This document shows, piece by piece, positions 8,913-17,578 of a DNA stretch of 64,000 nucleotides. Position 1 is the stretch's first letter. Every line of letters begins with the position of its first letter. A model generated the notes under the pieces. That model had not been told where the DNA came from. It saw only the letters and a list, made by a program, of their open reading frames with translations, and ran no database searches. The DNA comes from Streptomyces sp. ISL-1. GTDB lineage: Bacteria; Actinomycetota; Actinomycetes; Streptomycetales; Streptomycetaceae. Where the stretch lies: assembly GCF_018614585.1 (NCBI RefSeq), contig NZ_JAGGOI010000031.1, positions 62,001-126,000 of the forward strand. The letters are read 5' to 3'. Made by a program: the position numbers and the translations under genes.

Positions 8913-9536
8913 TCAGGGTCGGCAGACGCGCTGCACGAGGTCCTGCCAGCCGTGGGCGAGCCGCTCATCGGCCTGGTCGGCGGCTTGGGTGAGGTCGGAT
9001 GCGGACAGGTAGAGCAGGAGGGGGCCGTCCAGGGCGGCGGTGAGCTGGACGGTCAGGACGTCGAGGTCGGCGGCGCCGAGGCCCATCTGCCCCAGCAGCA
9101 TGCGTATGTGCATCCGGGAGAGGGGTGTCTCTGGTCCGGCCGGTACGGGCTGAGTGCCGTCCAGGGCGGCGCGGGCGATCTCGCGGTGGGCGACGAGGAA
9201 CCCGACGCGCGCCCGGCCGTAGGCGATCAGACGCTCCAGCGGCGCGGCGCCCGGGCCCAGCGGCGGCGGCCCGGACAGTACCCGCTCCTGGAAGGCCCGC
9301 TCGTCGTCGTCCAGCAGCGCCTGGAAGATCCCCGCGCGGCTGCCGAAGCGGCGGAACACCGTCCCCTTGCCCAGGCCCGCCCGTTCGGCCAGTCCGTCCA
9401 TGGTCAGTCTGTCCGCGCCCTGCTCGGCGAGCATCTCGCGGGCCGTGGCCAGCAGATGCAGCCGGTTGCGTACGGCGTCGGCGCGCTCGCCGCGCGGCGC
9501 TCCCAGGGGCAAGACGGGTTGGTCCACAGGACTCAC
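8913..9536 (-). CDS. TetR family transcriptional regulator
   Basis: A 207-residue repressor-type regulator starting at GTG 9536. The N-terminal HTH is at about residues 28-70 (REMLAEQGADRLTMDGLAER, then GLGKGTVFRRFGS). The C-terminal helical domain binds an unknown ligand. It is divergent from the DoxX-like gene at 9760, and two exact AACCGGGG repeats lie immediately upstream. Control of the DoxX gene and of itself is the simplest inference. Confidence 0.9.
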   Translation of the reverse strand: MSPVDQPVLPLGAPRGERADAVRNRLHLLATAREMLAEQGADRLTMDGLAERAGLGKGTVFRRFGSRAGIFQALLDDDERAFQERVLSGPPPLGPGAAPLERLIAYGRARVGFLVAHREIARAALDGTQPVPAGPETPLSRMHIRMLLGQMGLGAADLDVLTVQLTAALDGPLLLYLSASDLTQAADQADERLAHGWQDLVQRVCRP

Positions 9537-9539
9537 TCT

Positions 9540-9562
9540 AACCGGGGGGAATACAACCGGGG
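9540..9562. promoter_or_regulatory. Direct repeat pair upstream of tetR, candidate operator
   Basis: AACCGGGG occurs at 9540-9547 and 9555-9562, a 15-bp spacing. It sits directly before the GTG of the TetR gene and in the divergent promoter region of the DoxX gene. TetR proteins usually bind inverted repeats, so binding here is a suggestion only. Confidence 0.35.
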
Positions 9563-9759
9563 TAAAGTCCGCTTATGCTTTCCGTGCGGCGACAGCGCCG
9601 ACATGCCACCGGGACCGTCCCGGGGCGGCACCGTACTGACCTGGAGAAACACTCACCATGCCGGCCGCGAGCCGGTTGACGGCCTGCCCACTCGGGTGAC
9701 GCCCCCTGTTGCCCAGCTTCAACACCAACACCGCCCCCGACCAGTTCTCAAGGACCTCC

Positions 9760-10104
9760 ATGTTCATCGCCACCATCGTCGTCTCCGCCCTGCTCGCCGC
9801 GCTCCTGGTGTTCTCGGCCGTCGGCAAACTCCGCAACGACCCCGCCCAGCTCAAGGTCATGCAGACCGTCGGGTTCCCGGTCGACAAACTCTGGCTCCTG
9901 GCAACCGCCGAGATCGCGGGCGCCGTCGGCCTCCTCATAGGCCTGTTCTGGTGGCCGCTCGGTGTCGCTGCCGCCATCGGCGTCATCCTCTACTTCATCG
10001 GCGCGGTCGGCTCCCACCTGCGCGTCCGGGACCCCGCCACGAACGCGGCCATCCCCCTCGTCCTCGCCATCGCCGCGCTCACGCTGCGCCTGGCGACCAC
10101 CTGA
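9760..10104 (+). CDS. DoxX-like small integral membrane protein
   Basis: A 114-residue membrane protein with four predicted helices (MFIATIVVSALLAALLVFSA, then LLATAEIAGAVGLLIGLFW, AAAIGVILYFIGAVGSHLRV and AAIPLVLAIAALTLRL). The layout and the FSAVGKL / AEIAGAVGLL / VGSHLR motifs are typical of the DoxX family. The start is the ATG at 9760 with AAGGA eight bases upstream. Function of this family in Streptomyces is not established. The divergent TetR gene suggests inducible expression. Confidence 0.85.
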   Translation: MFIATIVVSALLAALLVFSAVGKLRNDPAQLKVMQTVGFPVDKLWLLATAEIAGAVGLLIGLFWWPLGVAAAIGVILYFIGAVGSHLRVRDPATNAAIPLVLAIAALTLRLATT

Positions 10105-10242
10105 CCACGGCCCGATCCCCGCGGGGGCCTACCCGTTGACCGAGGCGACCGACGCGACCGAGGCCCGGCCCCGGCCCGCCCCCCGTGGTCGGCCGGAGCC
10201 GGGCCTGCCGGCCTTCAGGCTGAGGGGATCCGCACAACGCCC

Positions 10243-10478
10243 GTGCCCGCTTGACAGTTCGCCCGCGACGATGAAGCACCGGATTTCTGAAGTGCCTTTC
10301 CAGATGCGGTCGACGCGCAGTTCTCGGTAGAAGCGTTCGACGGGTAGGAGCGGTCGTAGCCGTGTCCGCCGACGATCGGGACGCACCGGTCGATGACCCG
10401 GTCGGCCGCATTGCTCGCCGTCAGCTTGGCGACGGCCGCCCTGGCATGCAGGGGCTTGCTTGACCACCCCCAGGTCAA
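10243..10478 (-). pseudogene. Frameshifted C-terminal relic of an acyl-CoA dehydrogenase
   Basis: Two adjacent minus-strand frames together spell the conserved end of an acyl-CoA dehydrogenase. The first is AAVAKLTASNAADRVIDRC, then IVGGHGYDRSYP. The second is VERFYRELRVDRIWKGTSEI and CFIVAGEL. The break is at 10340/10341, where one base is missing from the YP-V-E-R codons. The roughly 300 residues of the FAD-binding N-terminal domains are absent upstream, so this is a dead fragment of about 80 codons. No neighbouring fatty-acid gene explains it. Confidence 0.85.
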
Positions 10479-10528
10479 GCACGTAATGCTGTGACCGCGC
10501 GCGCCGGCGGCGACGGTTCGTCAGGGGA

Positions 10529-11782
10529 CTACCAGCCCGTCCCTCGGTCGGCGACCGGGGTCTGCAGCGGAACCGGTTCGCGTGCCCGGCGCAGCGCCTG
10601 ATAGGCCGACCAGAGGACGGACACCAGCGGTACGGCTACCACCGCGCCCAGCACTCCGGCCGTGATGGCCCCGCCGATGACCGAGAGCGCGACCACCACC
10701 GGGTGCAGCCGGACGGCCCAGCTCATCACGATCGGGTGCAGCACATGGCCTTCGATCTGTCCGATGACCACGATGAGCGCGACGACCAGGGCCGCGATCA
10801 GCGGGCCCTTGGCGGCAAGGGCCACAACGGCGGCGACCGCCAGGGCAATGGGTGAGCCGATCAGCGGAATGAAGGCGGCGAAGAACTCCAGCAATGCCAG
10901 TGGGACGGCGAGCGGCACGCCGAGAGCGAAGAGGGCCACGCCGACCAGGAACGCGTTGGTCGCGGCCACAAGGACGATGCCGTGGGTGTAGCCGGTGAAG
11001 GTCCGCCAGGCCGCGCTGCCCGCGGTCGACACCCGAACCCGGGCGGCCGGCGGAAGCTGGGCCAGGAACCAGCCCCACTGCCGGTCGCCGGAGTGGATGA
11101 AGAAGACCGAGCAGAACAGGGCCAGGGCGAGCACGGTCAGGACTTCCACCAGCCGGCCGGCCCCGCTGAGCGCCTTACTGATGAGGGTGGTCCGGTGGCT
11201 GGACAGGAACTGCCCGACCCGGGACTGGATGTCGGTGAGAGCCTCGGGGTGGAGCCGGAACGGCGGCTCCGCGAGCCAGCGCTGGATCCTGCCGACGCCT
11301 GCTTTGAACTCCAGTTCCAGCCCGGCCCACTCTCCCGCCACCACGCCGCCGACCAGAGCCAGGATGCCCAAGATGAGGAAGATGCTGCCGAGCAGGGACA
11401 TGGCGACGGCGAGCGGTCGGGGCAGGACGCGCCCCAGGAGGTCGGTCACCGGCCGGAGCATCGCGGTGATGACCATGCCGAGGAAGACCGCCACGGCGAG
11501 GTCGTGGAGCCGCCCCAGCACCGAGAAGACGGTGTACACGAGGGCGCCCACCACGAGGATTCGCCAGGCGTAGGCGGCAGCCGTCTGCAGAGCGGGCAAC
11601 ACCCGCAGTTCGCCGCCGGGGCGGGGGTGGCCCGGCGGGTGCCGGGGGCCCGGTTTCCCGGCCGGAGGGCGGGTGATGCTGCGCAGCGCCTGACGCGACG
11701 CCGTGCGGATCCGCTGCCGGCGCCCGGCGGAGGGCGCGCCGGGACCCGGGTCCCTGGGTCGCGGATCCGAAGGCATGGACAT
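10529..11782 (-). CDS. AI-2E family transporter-like membrane protein
   Basis: A polytopic membrane protein of the AI-2 exporter superfamily (TqsA/PerM-like). It has 417 residues from the ATG at 11782. The first 65 residues are Pro/Arg rich and cytoplasmic. Two or three N-terminal helices follow (ILVVGALVYTVFSVLG, AVAVFLGMVITAML, LAVAMSLLGSIFLILGILALV). Then comes a soluble region, and four or five C-terminal helices with the family pattern (FFAAFIPLIGSPIALAVAAVVAL, then GQIEGHVLHPIVM). The start is uncertain; an ATG two codons later and a GTG at 11848 are alternatives, none with a clear ribosome site. Transport of AI-2 in this organism is not implied; the family is functionally broad. Confidence 0.82.
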   Translation of the reverse strand: MSMPSDPRPRDPGPGAPSAGRRQRIRTASRQALRSITRPPAGKPGPRHPPGHPRPGGELRVLPALQTAAAYAWRILVVGALVYTVFSVLGRLHDLAVAVFLGMVITAMLRPVTDLLGRVLPRPLAVAMSLLGSIFLILGILALVGGVVAGEWAGLELEFKAGVGRIQRWLAEPPFRLHPEALTDIQSRVGQFLSSHRTTLISKALSGAGRLVEVLTVLALALFCSVFFIHSGDRQWGWFLAQLPPAARVRVSTAGSAAWRTFTGYTHGIVLVAATNAFLVGVALFALGVPLAVPLALLEFFAAFIPLIGSPIALAVAAVVALAAKGPLIAALVVALIVVIGQIEGHVLHPIVMSWAVRLHPVVVALSVIGGAITAGVLGAVVAVPLVSVLWSAYQALRRAREPVPLQTPVADRGTGW

Positions 11783-11940
11783 CCACAAGCTCGTACCACC
11801 GGGGGCCCTTCGTGCCACGCAGCCGGCGCGATATTCGCCCGAAGGCACCTGGGCCGGATGCCGTGGCTACCTGCCGCTCCCTCCCCGGCGGGGCGGCGGC
11901 GTCCAGGAAGCGGACGGCCTTCGGCCGGGCTGGGTCCGCG

Positions 11941-12498
11941 TCAGGTGGCCCGCGGGCAAAGGGGGAGCGTCGCCCAGACCGTCTTGCCCCGTGGCAGTGT
12001 CAGTGACCACGACCAGGTCCCGCTCAGTGCACTGATGAGTTTGAGGCCCCGGCCGCCGACTGCGGAGGCGTCGGCGTCGCGCGGACGCGGGGGATCGGAG
12101 CTGGGGTCGGTGACCGCGCAGACAAGGTCGCCCGGGTGCAGGAAGATGCCGAGCCAGACGGGGTAGTCCCCGTCGTCCGGCGATGCGGGGTCCAGCGCGT
12201 GCTGGACGGCGTTGGTGACAAGTTCGCTCACGACCACCGCGGCGTCAGGAACGAGACTCTCCAGCGCCCACCCGCTGAGGGTCGCTGCGACGAAGTGGCG
12301 TGCCTGGGGAGCGTTTCGGAGCTGTCCGTCCAGGCCGCAAGCGGCGAATCCGACCGGGCTGTTGCCCTGGACCAGTCCCCATTCCGGCTCGCCTGAACGG
12401 GGTAATCCGGGCAACGGTTCCGCGCCAGGCTCTGCACCGCAGAACCGGCCTCCGCGCCCGGTGCTCGTGCTCAGCGAGGCTGACAGGTGGGTGGTCAC
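11941..12498 (-). CDS. ATP-binding anti-sigma-factor-like protein (RsbW/HATPase family)
   Basis: A 185-residue soluble protein starting at GTG 12498, with GGGGGA eight bases upstream. The C-terminal two thirds form a GHKL ATPase fold, with the N-box in VVVSELVTNAVQHAL and a G-box in GGRGLKLISALS. The first 60 residues look disordered. Such proteins are paired with DUF397 and XRE-DUF5753 genes in Streptomyces differentiation loci of the abaA/whiJ type, and here it is divergent from exactly those genes. A kinase or sequestering role on a sigma factor or antagonist is inference. Confidence 0.85.
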   Translation of the reverse strand: MTTHLSASLSTSTGRGGRFCGAEPGAEPLPGLPRSGEPEWGLVQGNSPVGFAACGLDGQLRNAPQARHFVAATLSGWALESLVPDAAVVVSELVTNAVQHALDPASPDDGDYPVWLGIFLHPGDLVCAVTDPSSDPPRPRDADASAVGGRGLKLISALSGTWSWSLTLPRGKTVWATLPLCPRAT

Positions 12499-12654
12499 TG
12501 GTCATGTCCCCCTGGGGGCTTGGGACTTCGACGCTGTGGCAGCCGTCGTGAAACGAGTATGGTCTAGCACTGCCCGAGAATGCAATTGCACCTGGGATTG
12601 CATTCGTTGAGGTGCTGAGGCGAACGAACGTGCGAACGATGAGGGGCTGTTGCA

Positions 12655-12891
12655 GTGGAATGTTTCTTCAACGGCATGCAGGCGAGTGCGCTGAGCTCGG
12701 CGAAGTGGACCAAGAGCAGTCATAGCAACGCGACAGGGAACTGTGTGGAGATGGCGGAGCTGCCTGGTGGGCATGTGGCGATTCGTAACTCCCGTGACCC
12801 GCAGGGGCCGGCGCTGATCTATACGCGGGATGAGATTGCGGCGTTCGTGGCGGGCGCCAGGAATGGCGACTTCGACTCTGTCATCGGCTGA
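12655..12891 (+). CDS. DUF397 small regulatory protein
   Basis: A 78-residue protein with the whole DUF397 pattern: SAKWTKSSHS, then GNCVEMAELPGGHVAIRNSRDPQGPALIYTRDE is broken by the usual spacing, and a final EIAAFVAGARNGDFD. These proteins partner with XRE-DUF5753 regulators in Streptomyces (WhiJ-type systems), where the small protein is thought to relieve repression. The start used is GTG 12655; an internal ATG at 12676 would give a size nearer to most family members. It precedes the XRE gene by 86 bases, whereas in many loci the order is reversed. Confidence 0.92.
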   Translation: MECFFNGMQASALSSAKWTKSSHSNATGNCVEMAELPGGHVAIRNSRDPQGPALIYTRDEIAAFVAGARNGDFDSVIG

Positions 12892-12977
12892 AAAACGTTG
12901 TAGGAACGTCAAGTTCCACACCTACGAAGTGGCAGTGGTGGATACTGGCGTCTCCCAAGTGTCCGCAGGAGCGCCCG

Positions 12978-13880
12978 ATGGCTGCAGCCGACCCGAATGT
13001 GTCGTTGTTCGTACGACCGCTGGGGGCGGTGGAGAAGAACCCGACCGCGCTGAAGCTGATCCTCGGCGCCAAATTGCGCGAGCTGCGCCTTGCCGCCGGG
13101 CTCGACCCCGTGGACGTCGACAGCCGCCTTGGGTTCTCGCGGTCGAAGACCAGCCGAATCGAGCTGGGACGGCACGGCTGCAAGTCCGCCGATGCCCTGG
13201 CTCTTCTGAGGCTCTACGGGGTGGACGGCGAAGAGTGCATCGCTGAGTTCCTCCACCTGGTGGACCAGTCCCGCCGGACCGACTGGTGGCACTCCTTCAG
13301 TGACGTCCTGTCCGACTTCCTGACCCCGCTGGTCGCTCTGGAAGGAGCGGCCGAACGCATCCGCACGTACGAGCCGTTCTACGTGCCCGGGCTGCTGCAG
13401 ACCCCCGCGTACACCCGCGCCGTGGTCCAGGCCGGACCCGGCCAGCTCCTCGCGCACGATGTGATGCGACGCGTCGATCTGCGACAGGAACGGCAGCGGC
13501 AGCTCGACCAGCCGGACGCGCCGCGACTGTGGGCGGTGATCGACGAGTCCGTCCTGCTGCGGGCGGTCGGCGGCCGGGACGTGATGCGCGCGCAGCTCGA
13601 GCACCTCGTCAAGATGATGGAGCGCCCCCGGGTCACTCTGCAGATCGCCCCGCTGGATGTGACAGCCGCGGTCGGAGTCGGCACCGGCGTGACCTGTCTG
13701 CGCTTCGCATTGAGCGATCTCAAGGATGCCGTATACATCGAGCATCTGACCGACTCGACGTTCACTCAGAAGCCGCAGGTCGTCGAGGAGTACCGGAACA
13801 TGCTGGACCGCCTGGGAGCATGTGCGCTCACGCCCGCGGAATCACTCGCGGTGCTGCGCAAGCGTCTTCTCGCCTGCTGA
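12978..13880 (+). CDS. XRE family regulator with DUF5753 domain
   Basis: A 300-residue DNA-binding protein of the WhiJ-like class. The HTH is at about residues 25-80 (LGAKLRELRLAAGLDPVDVDSRLGFSRSKTSRIELG in outline). The DUF5753 domain covers about 105-290, with the hallmark YEPFYVPGLLQTPAYTRAV region, RQERQRQLD and the VLLRAVGG stretch. The start ATG has AGGAG six bases before it. Its neighbours are DUF397 upstream and the divergent ATP-binding protein, the standard regulatory trio in Streptomyces. The target genes are unknown. Confidence 0.92.
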   Translation: MAAADPNVSLFVRPLGAVEKNPTALKLILGAKLRELRLAAGLDPVDVDSRLGFSRSKTSRIELGRHGCKSADALALLRLYGVDGEECIAEFLHLVDQSRRTDWWHSFSDVLSDFLTPLVALEGAAERIRTYEPFYVPGLLQTPAYTRAVVQAGPGQLLAHDVMRRVDLRQERQRQLDQPDAPRLWAVIDESVLLRAVGGRDVMRAQLEHLVKMMERPRVTLQIAPLDVTAAVGVGTGVTCLRFALSDLKDAVYIEHLTDSTFTQKPQVVEEYRNMLDRLGACALTPAESLAVLRKRLLAC

Positions 13881-13892
13881 CGCGAAACGGCG

Positions 13893-13935
13893 GCGGCCCG
13901 GGTACGGCGCCGCGAGGGCGCTGTACCCGGGCCGC
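13893..13935. terminator. Strong hairpin between convergent genes
   Basis: Arms at 13893-13905 and 13923-13935 are a perfect 13-bp stem (GCGGCCCGGGTAC and its complement) with a 17-base loop. It lies between the 3' ends of the XRE gene and the methyltransferase gene, so it can serve both. There is no T-tract, as is usual in Streptomyces. Confidence 0.8.
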
Positions 13936-13961
13936 ACCTGGCCGAAGGCGAGCGTTCGGCG

Positions 13962-14774
13962 TCAGCCGATCCGGGCGAGGCCGCCCCACTCGATCCATTC
14001 GTCGGTCAGCTGGGTCGGGGCCAGATCGCTGTCCGGTCGCCAGGTCGAAACCTCCACCAGGCCGGGTTCGAGAATCTCCAGACCGGTGAAGTATTCGGCG
14101 ACTTCGCGCTCCTCGCGCACTCTGCCCCAGTTGCCGCCGGTGGCCTCGGCCATGAAGTCGGTGACGAACTTCCGGATCTCCGGCCGGTCGCTGACGAGCT
14201 GGCACACGACGAGGAAACTGCCCGGCACCAGGCGCTCCGCGACGCGCCGGACGAGGCCGGCCGGGTCGTCCTCGTCGGGGATGCAGTGCAGTACCGATAC
14301 GAAGAGAGCCGCGACAGGTTGACTGAAATCAATCAGTCTCGTCGTCTCCTCGTGGCCGAAGATGCCATCGGTGTCCCGCATGTCGGCCTGTATGACCGCC
14401 GTGCGGTCATTCTCGTCCAGCAGCGCTCGACCGTGCGCCAGCACGATGGGGTCGCTGTCGACGTAGACCACCTTCGAGGCGGGGTCAATGGCCTGGGCGA
14501 CCTGGTGGACGTTGTCCTGGGTGGGAAGGCCGGAGCCGTGGTCGATGAACTGCCGCACGCCGTACTCACTGGCCAGCAGTCGCACCACACGCTGCAGGAA
14601 GCGGCGGTTGTTGACCGCCAGCACCTTGGTGCTGGGCACCTGCTTCAGCAACTGCTCGCATGCCTCGCGATCTGACTGGTAGTTGTCGTCGCCCCCCAGA
14701 AAGTAGTCATACATGCGTGCCACGCTCGGCACGTTCGTGTCAATGGCGCTTGGGCGCAACGACTCGCCTTGCAT
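13962..14774 (-). CDS. SAM-dependent methyltransferase, DUF574 type
   Basis: A 270-residue Streptomyces-type methyltransferase. Family hallmarks are PSVARMYDYFLGGDDNYQSDR near residues 15-35, FIDHGSGLPTQDNVHQVA (the SAM-binding motif I, about 75-92), VVYVDSDPIVL and a final EWIEWGGLAR. These proteins are very abundant in Streptomyces and their substrates are mostly unknown. It converges on the XRE gene with a shared hairpin between them. Nothing nearby indicates its acceptor. Confidence 0.88.
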   Translation of the reverse strand: MQGESLRPSAIDTNVPSVARMYDYFLGGDDNYQSDREACEQLLKQVPSTKVLAVNNRRFLQRVVRLLASEYGVRQFIDHGSGLPTQDNVHQVAQAIDPASKVVYVDSDPIVLAHGRALLDENDRTAVIQADMRDTDGIFGHEETTRLIDFSQPVAALFVSVLHCIPDEDDPAGLVRRVAERLVPGSFLVVCQLVSDRPEIRKFVTDFMAEATGGNWGRVREEREVAEYFTGLEILEPGLVEVSTWRPDSDLAPTQLTDEWIEWGGLARIG

Positions 14775-15064
14775 CCAGTCCTCACCCGCGTCTGTCGAGA
14801 TCAGGTTGTTGAAGCGACCATGCTAGGGAGAGCGCGTGCCATGGCATAGGCCACGCAAGAGGGGAACAGAAGCGCGCCATGTCTTTTCAGCCATGCGTCG
14901 CGCGCCCCCCGCGGGTCCCGGAGGGCGGTGGTTGCGGCAGGCGGCACCGCAGACCGTGCGGCTGGGCCGTCGCGCGTCGTCGACGCCGCTACGCGGGTGC
15001 CGCTCTCGGCAGGCGCCACCACAACGGTCAGAGGGCGGCCCCCTCCACCGGCTGTCACCGTCCG

Positions 15065-15674
15065 GGGGCCCCATGGCCTCGGCGAGTTCGGTGCGAGACG
15101 TCACACCGAGCTTGGTGTAGGCCCGCTGCAGGTGGTTGTTCACGGTCCGGGGAGAAAGGACCAGTCGCTCCGCGATCTCCCTGCTCGCCATACCCCGCGA
15201 GGCCAGCAGGGCAACGTCGAATTCGCGCCGGGTCAGCGGAATCGCCGAGTCCACTCGGACCAGTCCGGGGGTCCGTGCCCCCTCGCACTGCGCCGCCAGG
15301 TTGGATGCCCGGAAGGACATGGCGGTGGCCGCACGGACTCCCCCCAGGCCCTGATAGGCCTCTGCCGCGGCGGTGGCGGCCTCGGCCGCAAGCAGCGGCG
15401 TGCCCAGAGCTTCCAGACGGGCGGACACGTCCGCCAGCCGCCCAGGGTCGTGTTCGGTCAGTGCTGACGCATGCTCGGCACGCGCGGCCACGAACTGGCC
15501 GTCGCACAGTTTGGCCAGCTCCGTGAGCCGGTTGGCGACGCTTGCGGGATCACCCAACCGAGCGATGTCCGAGAGCAGTTGAGACTCCAGTGTCCACATT
15601 CCCTGGCGCTGGGCGTCGGCTGCCGCGTCACCGAGGATGTCGCGAGCCGACGACAGGTCACCTGCCGCCGCGAT
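15065..15674 (-). pseudogene. Relic of a large LuxR/LAL transcriptional regulator
   Basis: Only the last 200 or so residues of a LAL-type regulator, normally about 900 residues with an N-terminal ATPase, are recognisable. They include tetratricopeptide-like helices (SDIARLGDPASVANRLTELA, TPLLAAEAATAAAEAYQGLG, NLAAQCEGARTPGL). The LuxR HTH follows (LTRREFDVALLASRGMASRE, then RLVLSPRTVNNHLQRAYTKL). The open frame runs on at both ends (14823-15830), but its first 50 and last 80 residues look non-coding. This suggests a large 5' deletion and a shifted or lost stop. A short, still expressed DNA-binding protein cannot be excluded. Confidence 0.7.
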
Positions 15675-16032
15675 CCGAGTGTGCCGGGCCGGCGTACCGA
15701 CTGCCCGGCGTGCGCGCGGCTGCACCGGCGCATCGGGCCGAGCCACCACAGCACCGGATTCGCCGTGCTCCGGCGGCAGCGCCTGATCCGCGCGCAGCGT
15801 TGGCGTCCCCAGCGTTGAGTGGTCCCGCATGACTCGCCTTCTGGTCGGATGGACTTGAGGCGCTCAACGTAATTGCGGGGTTCGCGGGCCGGTTCTGGCC
15901 GGGCGCAGAGCGTGACGCGCTCCCCGATTGTGCAGGTGCTGTTGTCCTGCCGTTCGGCGCGTGTTCCGTTCCGGTGATGAGATCGACTCGTGCCGTTCAC
16001 GCGCTGGATACGGTTCGCTACTCTCCCCCCAT

Positions 16033-17280
16033 ATGCCTGCCGATTCGAGCGTCGTGCTGCGTGCCGTCGCCACGCGCGTACTGGACCAACTCCCGGGTCT
16101 CAGTTCGGAGATCGTCCGGATGATCGTGGTTCAGGAACCGACGTACCAAGCCGGGGGCGCGGTGCCGCTGGAGTTGCTCACGCAGTCGGTCGCGGCCAAT
16201 GTGCGGATGGTCCTCGAATCGCTTGCCGGGGTCGAACGGCCCGAGGACGAGGAGCTGTCGGTGGCGCGCACGACGGGCCGCCGCCGCGCCCAGCAGGGCG
16301 TTCCGCTCGAAGCCGTGCTGCGCGCCTACCGGCTCGCCACGGAGCTCGTACTGAGCGCGATGCTCGCCGAGGTCCGGGGCAGGCCGTACGAGGAGCTCGC
16401 CGCATTCCTCGAAGTGACGTCCGCCGTGATGAAGGAGATGGACCATCACTCCGAGGGCGTGGTGGACGGCTACCGCCGCGCGGAGGCCGAGCTCCAGCGC
16501 CGCGACGCCCAGCGTCAGCAGGCCACTTTCGACGCCCTGCTGGAGGGCCGCGGGGCCGACTCCGACTTGGCGGACGAGGCGCTCACCACGCTCGGCCTTC
16601 CTCCCCGCGGACCGTACGCGATCGTCGTCGCCACATTCGACATCGCGGCCCAGCACACACTGAGCGCCACCCGGGACGCCTGCGCGGCGTACTCGTATAC
16701 GGCGGCCTGGCGGATTCGGGGGGACTGCGAGATAGGCATGGTGGCGCTGGGGAACTCCACCGTGCCGCGCCTCATGAGTGCCCTGCGCCGCAACCCGGTC
16801 GGCAGAATCGGGGTGTCCGACCCCTTTGACGCGCTGCACGAGATTCCGGAGGCCTTCCGCTCGGCGGAGATCGCCGTACAGACGATCGCCCGCGGCAGCA
16901 CCGAGGTGGCGTGGATCGCCGAACGCCTTCCCGAGGCACTGGTCATCTCCAGCCCCGCTCTGGCCGCGCGGCTCGCCGAGCGCGCGCTCGGCCCGCTGTT
17001 CGATCTCCCGGACGACGAGCGCGACATGCTCCTGCGCACCCTTGCCGTCTGGTACGACAGTGGCCGCTCCGCCGCGCGCTCGGCGCAGCGCCTCTACTGC
17101 CACCGGAACACGATCCTCAACCGGCTGCGCCGGATCGAGAACCTCAGCGGGTGGTCCCTGGAGGACCACCGCTTTCTCCTCGCCAGCTATCTGGGACTGC
17201 TGACGCTGACGCTGCTGCCCGGTTCGCAGCCCGTTGCCCGCCCGGCTCCGGTGAACGGAGCGGGCCCGGCGCGCTCCTGA
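16033..17280 (+). CDS. PucR family transcriptional regulator
   Basis: A 415-residue regulator starting at the ATG in CATATGCCTGCC. The N-terminal half is helical. The centre has the GGDEF-related fold typical of the CdaR/PucR group (around GRIGVSDPFDALHEIPEAFR). The C-terminal PucR-type HTH is at about 335-400 (AVWYDSGRSAARSAQRLYCH, then RNTILNRLRRIENLSGWSLE). The N-terminal in-frame extension upstream of 16033 is not protein-like. Family members respond to purine, proline or other metabolites. No clear target operon adjoins it, but the D-amino-acid oxidase relic follows on the same strand. Confidence 0.9.
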   Translation: MPADSSVVLRAVATRVLDQLPGLSSEIVRMIVVQEPTYQAGGAVPLELLTQSVAANVRMVLESLAGVERPEDEELSVARTTGRRRAQQGVPLEAVLRAYRLATELVLSAMLAEVRGRPYEELAAFLEVTSAVMKEMDHHSEGVVDGYRRAEAELQRRDAQRQQATFDALLEGRGADSDLADEALTTLGLPPRGPYAIVVATFDIAAQHTLSATRDACAAYSYTAAWRIRGDCEIGMVALGNSTVPRLMSALRRNPVGRIGVSDPFDALHEIPEAFRSAEIAVQTIARGSTEVAWIAERLPEALVISSPALAARLAERALGPLFDLPDDERDMLLRTLAVWYDSGRSAARSAQRLYCHRNTILNRLRRIENLSGWSLEDHRFLLASYLGLLTLTLLPGSQPVARPAPVNGAGPARS

Positions 17281-17578
17281 AGGGCGTCAGGCAGGCCCGG
17301 GCACCTGCGATGCCGTGACCTCTGTGCGGCCGACCAGCGCCCCGGGCATTGCCTCGCCCCCGACCCTCATGTCGGTCCGGGGCCGCCGTCCCGGGCCCCG
17401 CCGCCTCGCCCACCGCGCGCCGCGCGGGCGTTGGGACGTCGGTGAGGAACCAGTGCGACGGGTGGGGCGGTGCACACGCGGGCCTGCCCGATCCTGTGCG
17501 GCTGCCCAGCCGCACCGGCCGTACATCGCGGTTTCCTTGCCGGACCCCAATCCCCGACCCACGCGGTGGAGACCGACA
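17281..17578. other. Intergenic, nothing recognised
   Basis: About 300 bases between the PucR gene and the D-amino-acid oxidase relic. They are GC-rich and Arg/Pro-coding in several frames. No stable coding pattern, hairpin or repeat stood out. Confidence 0.5.
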
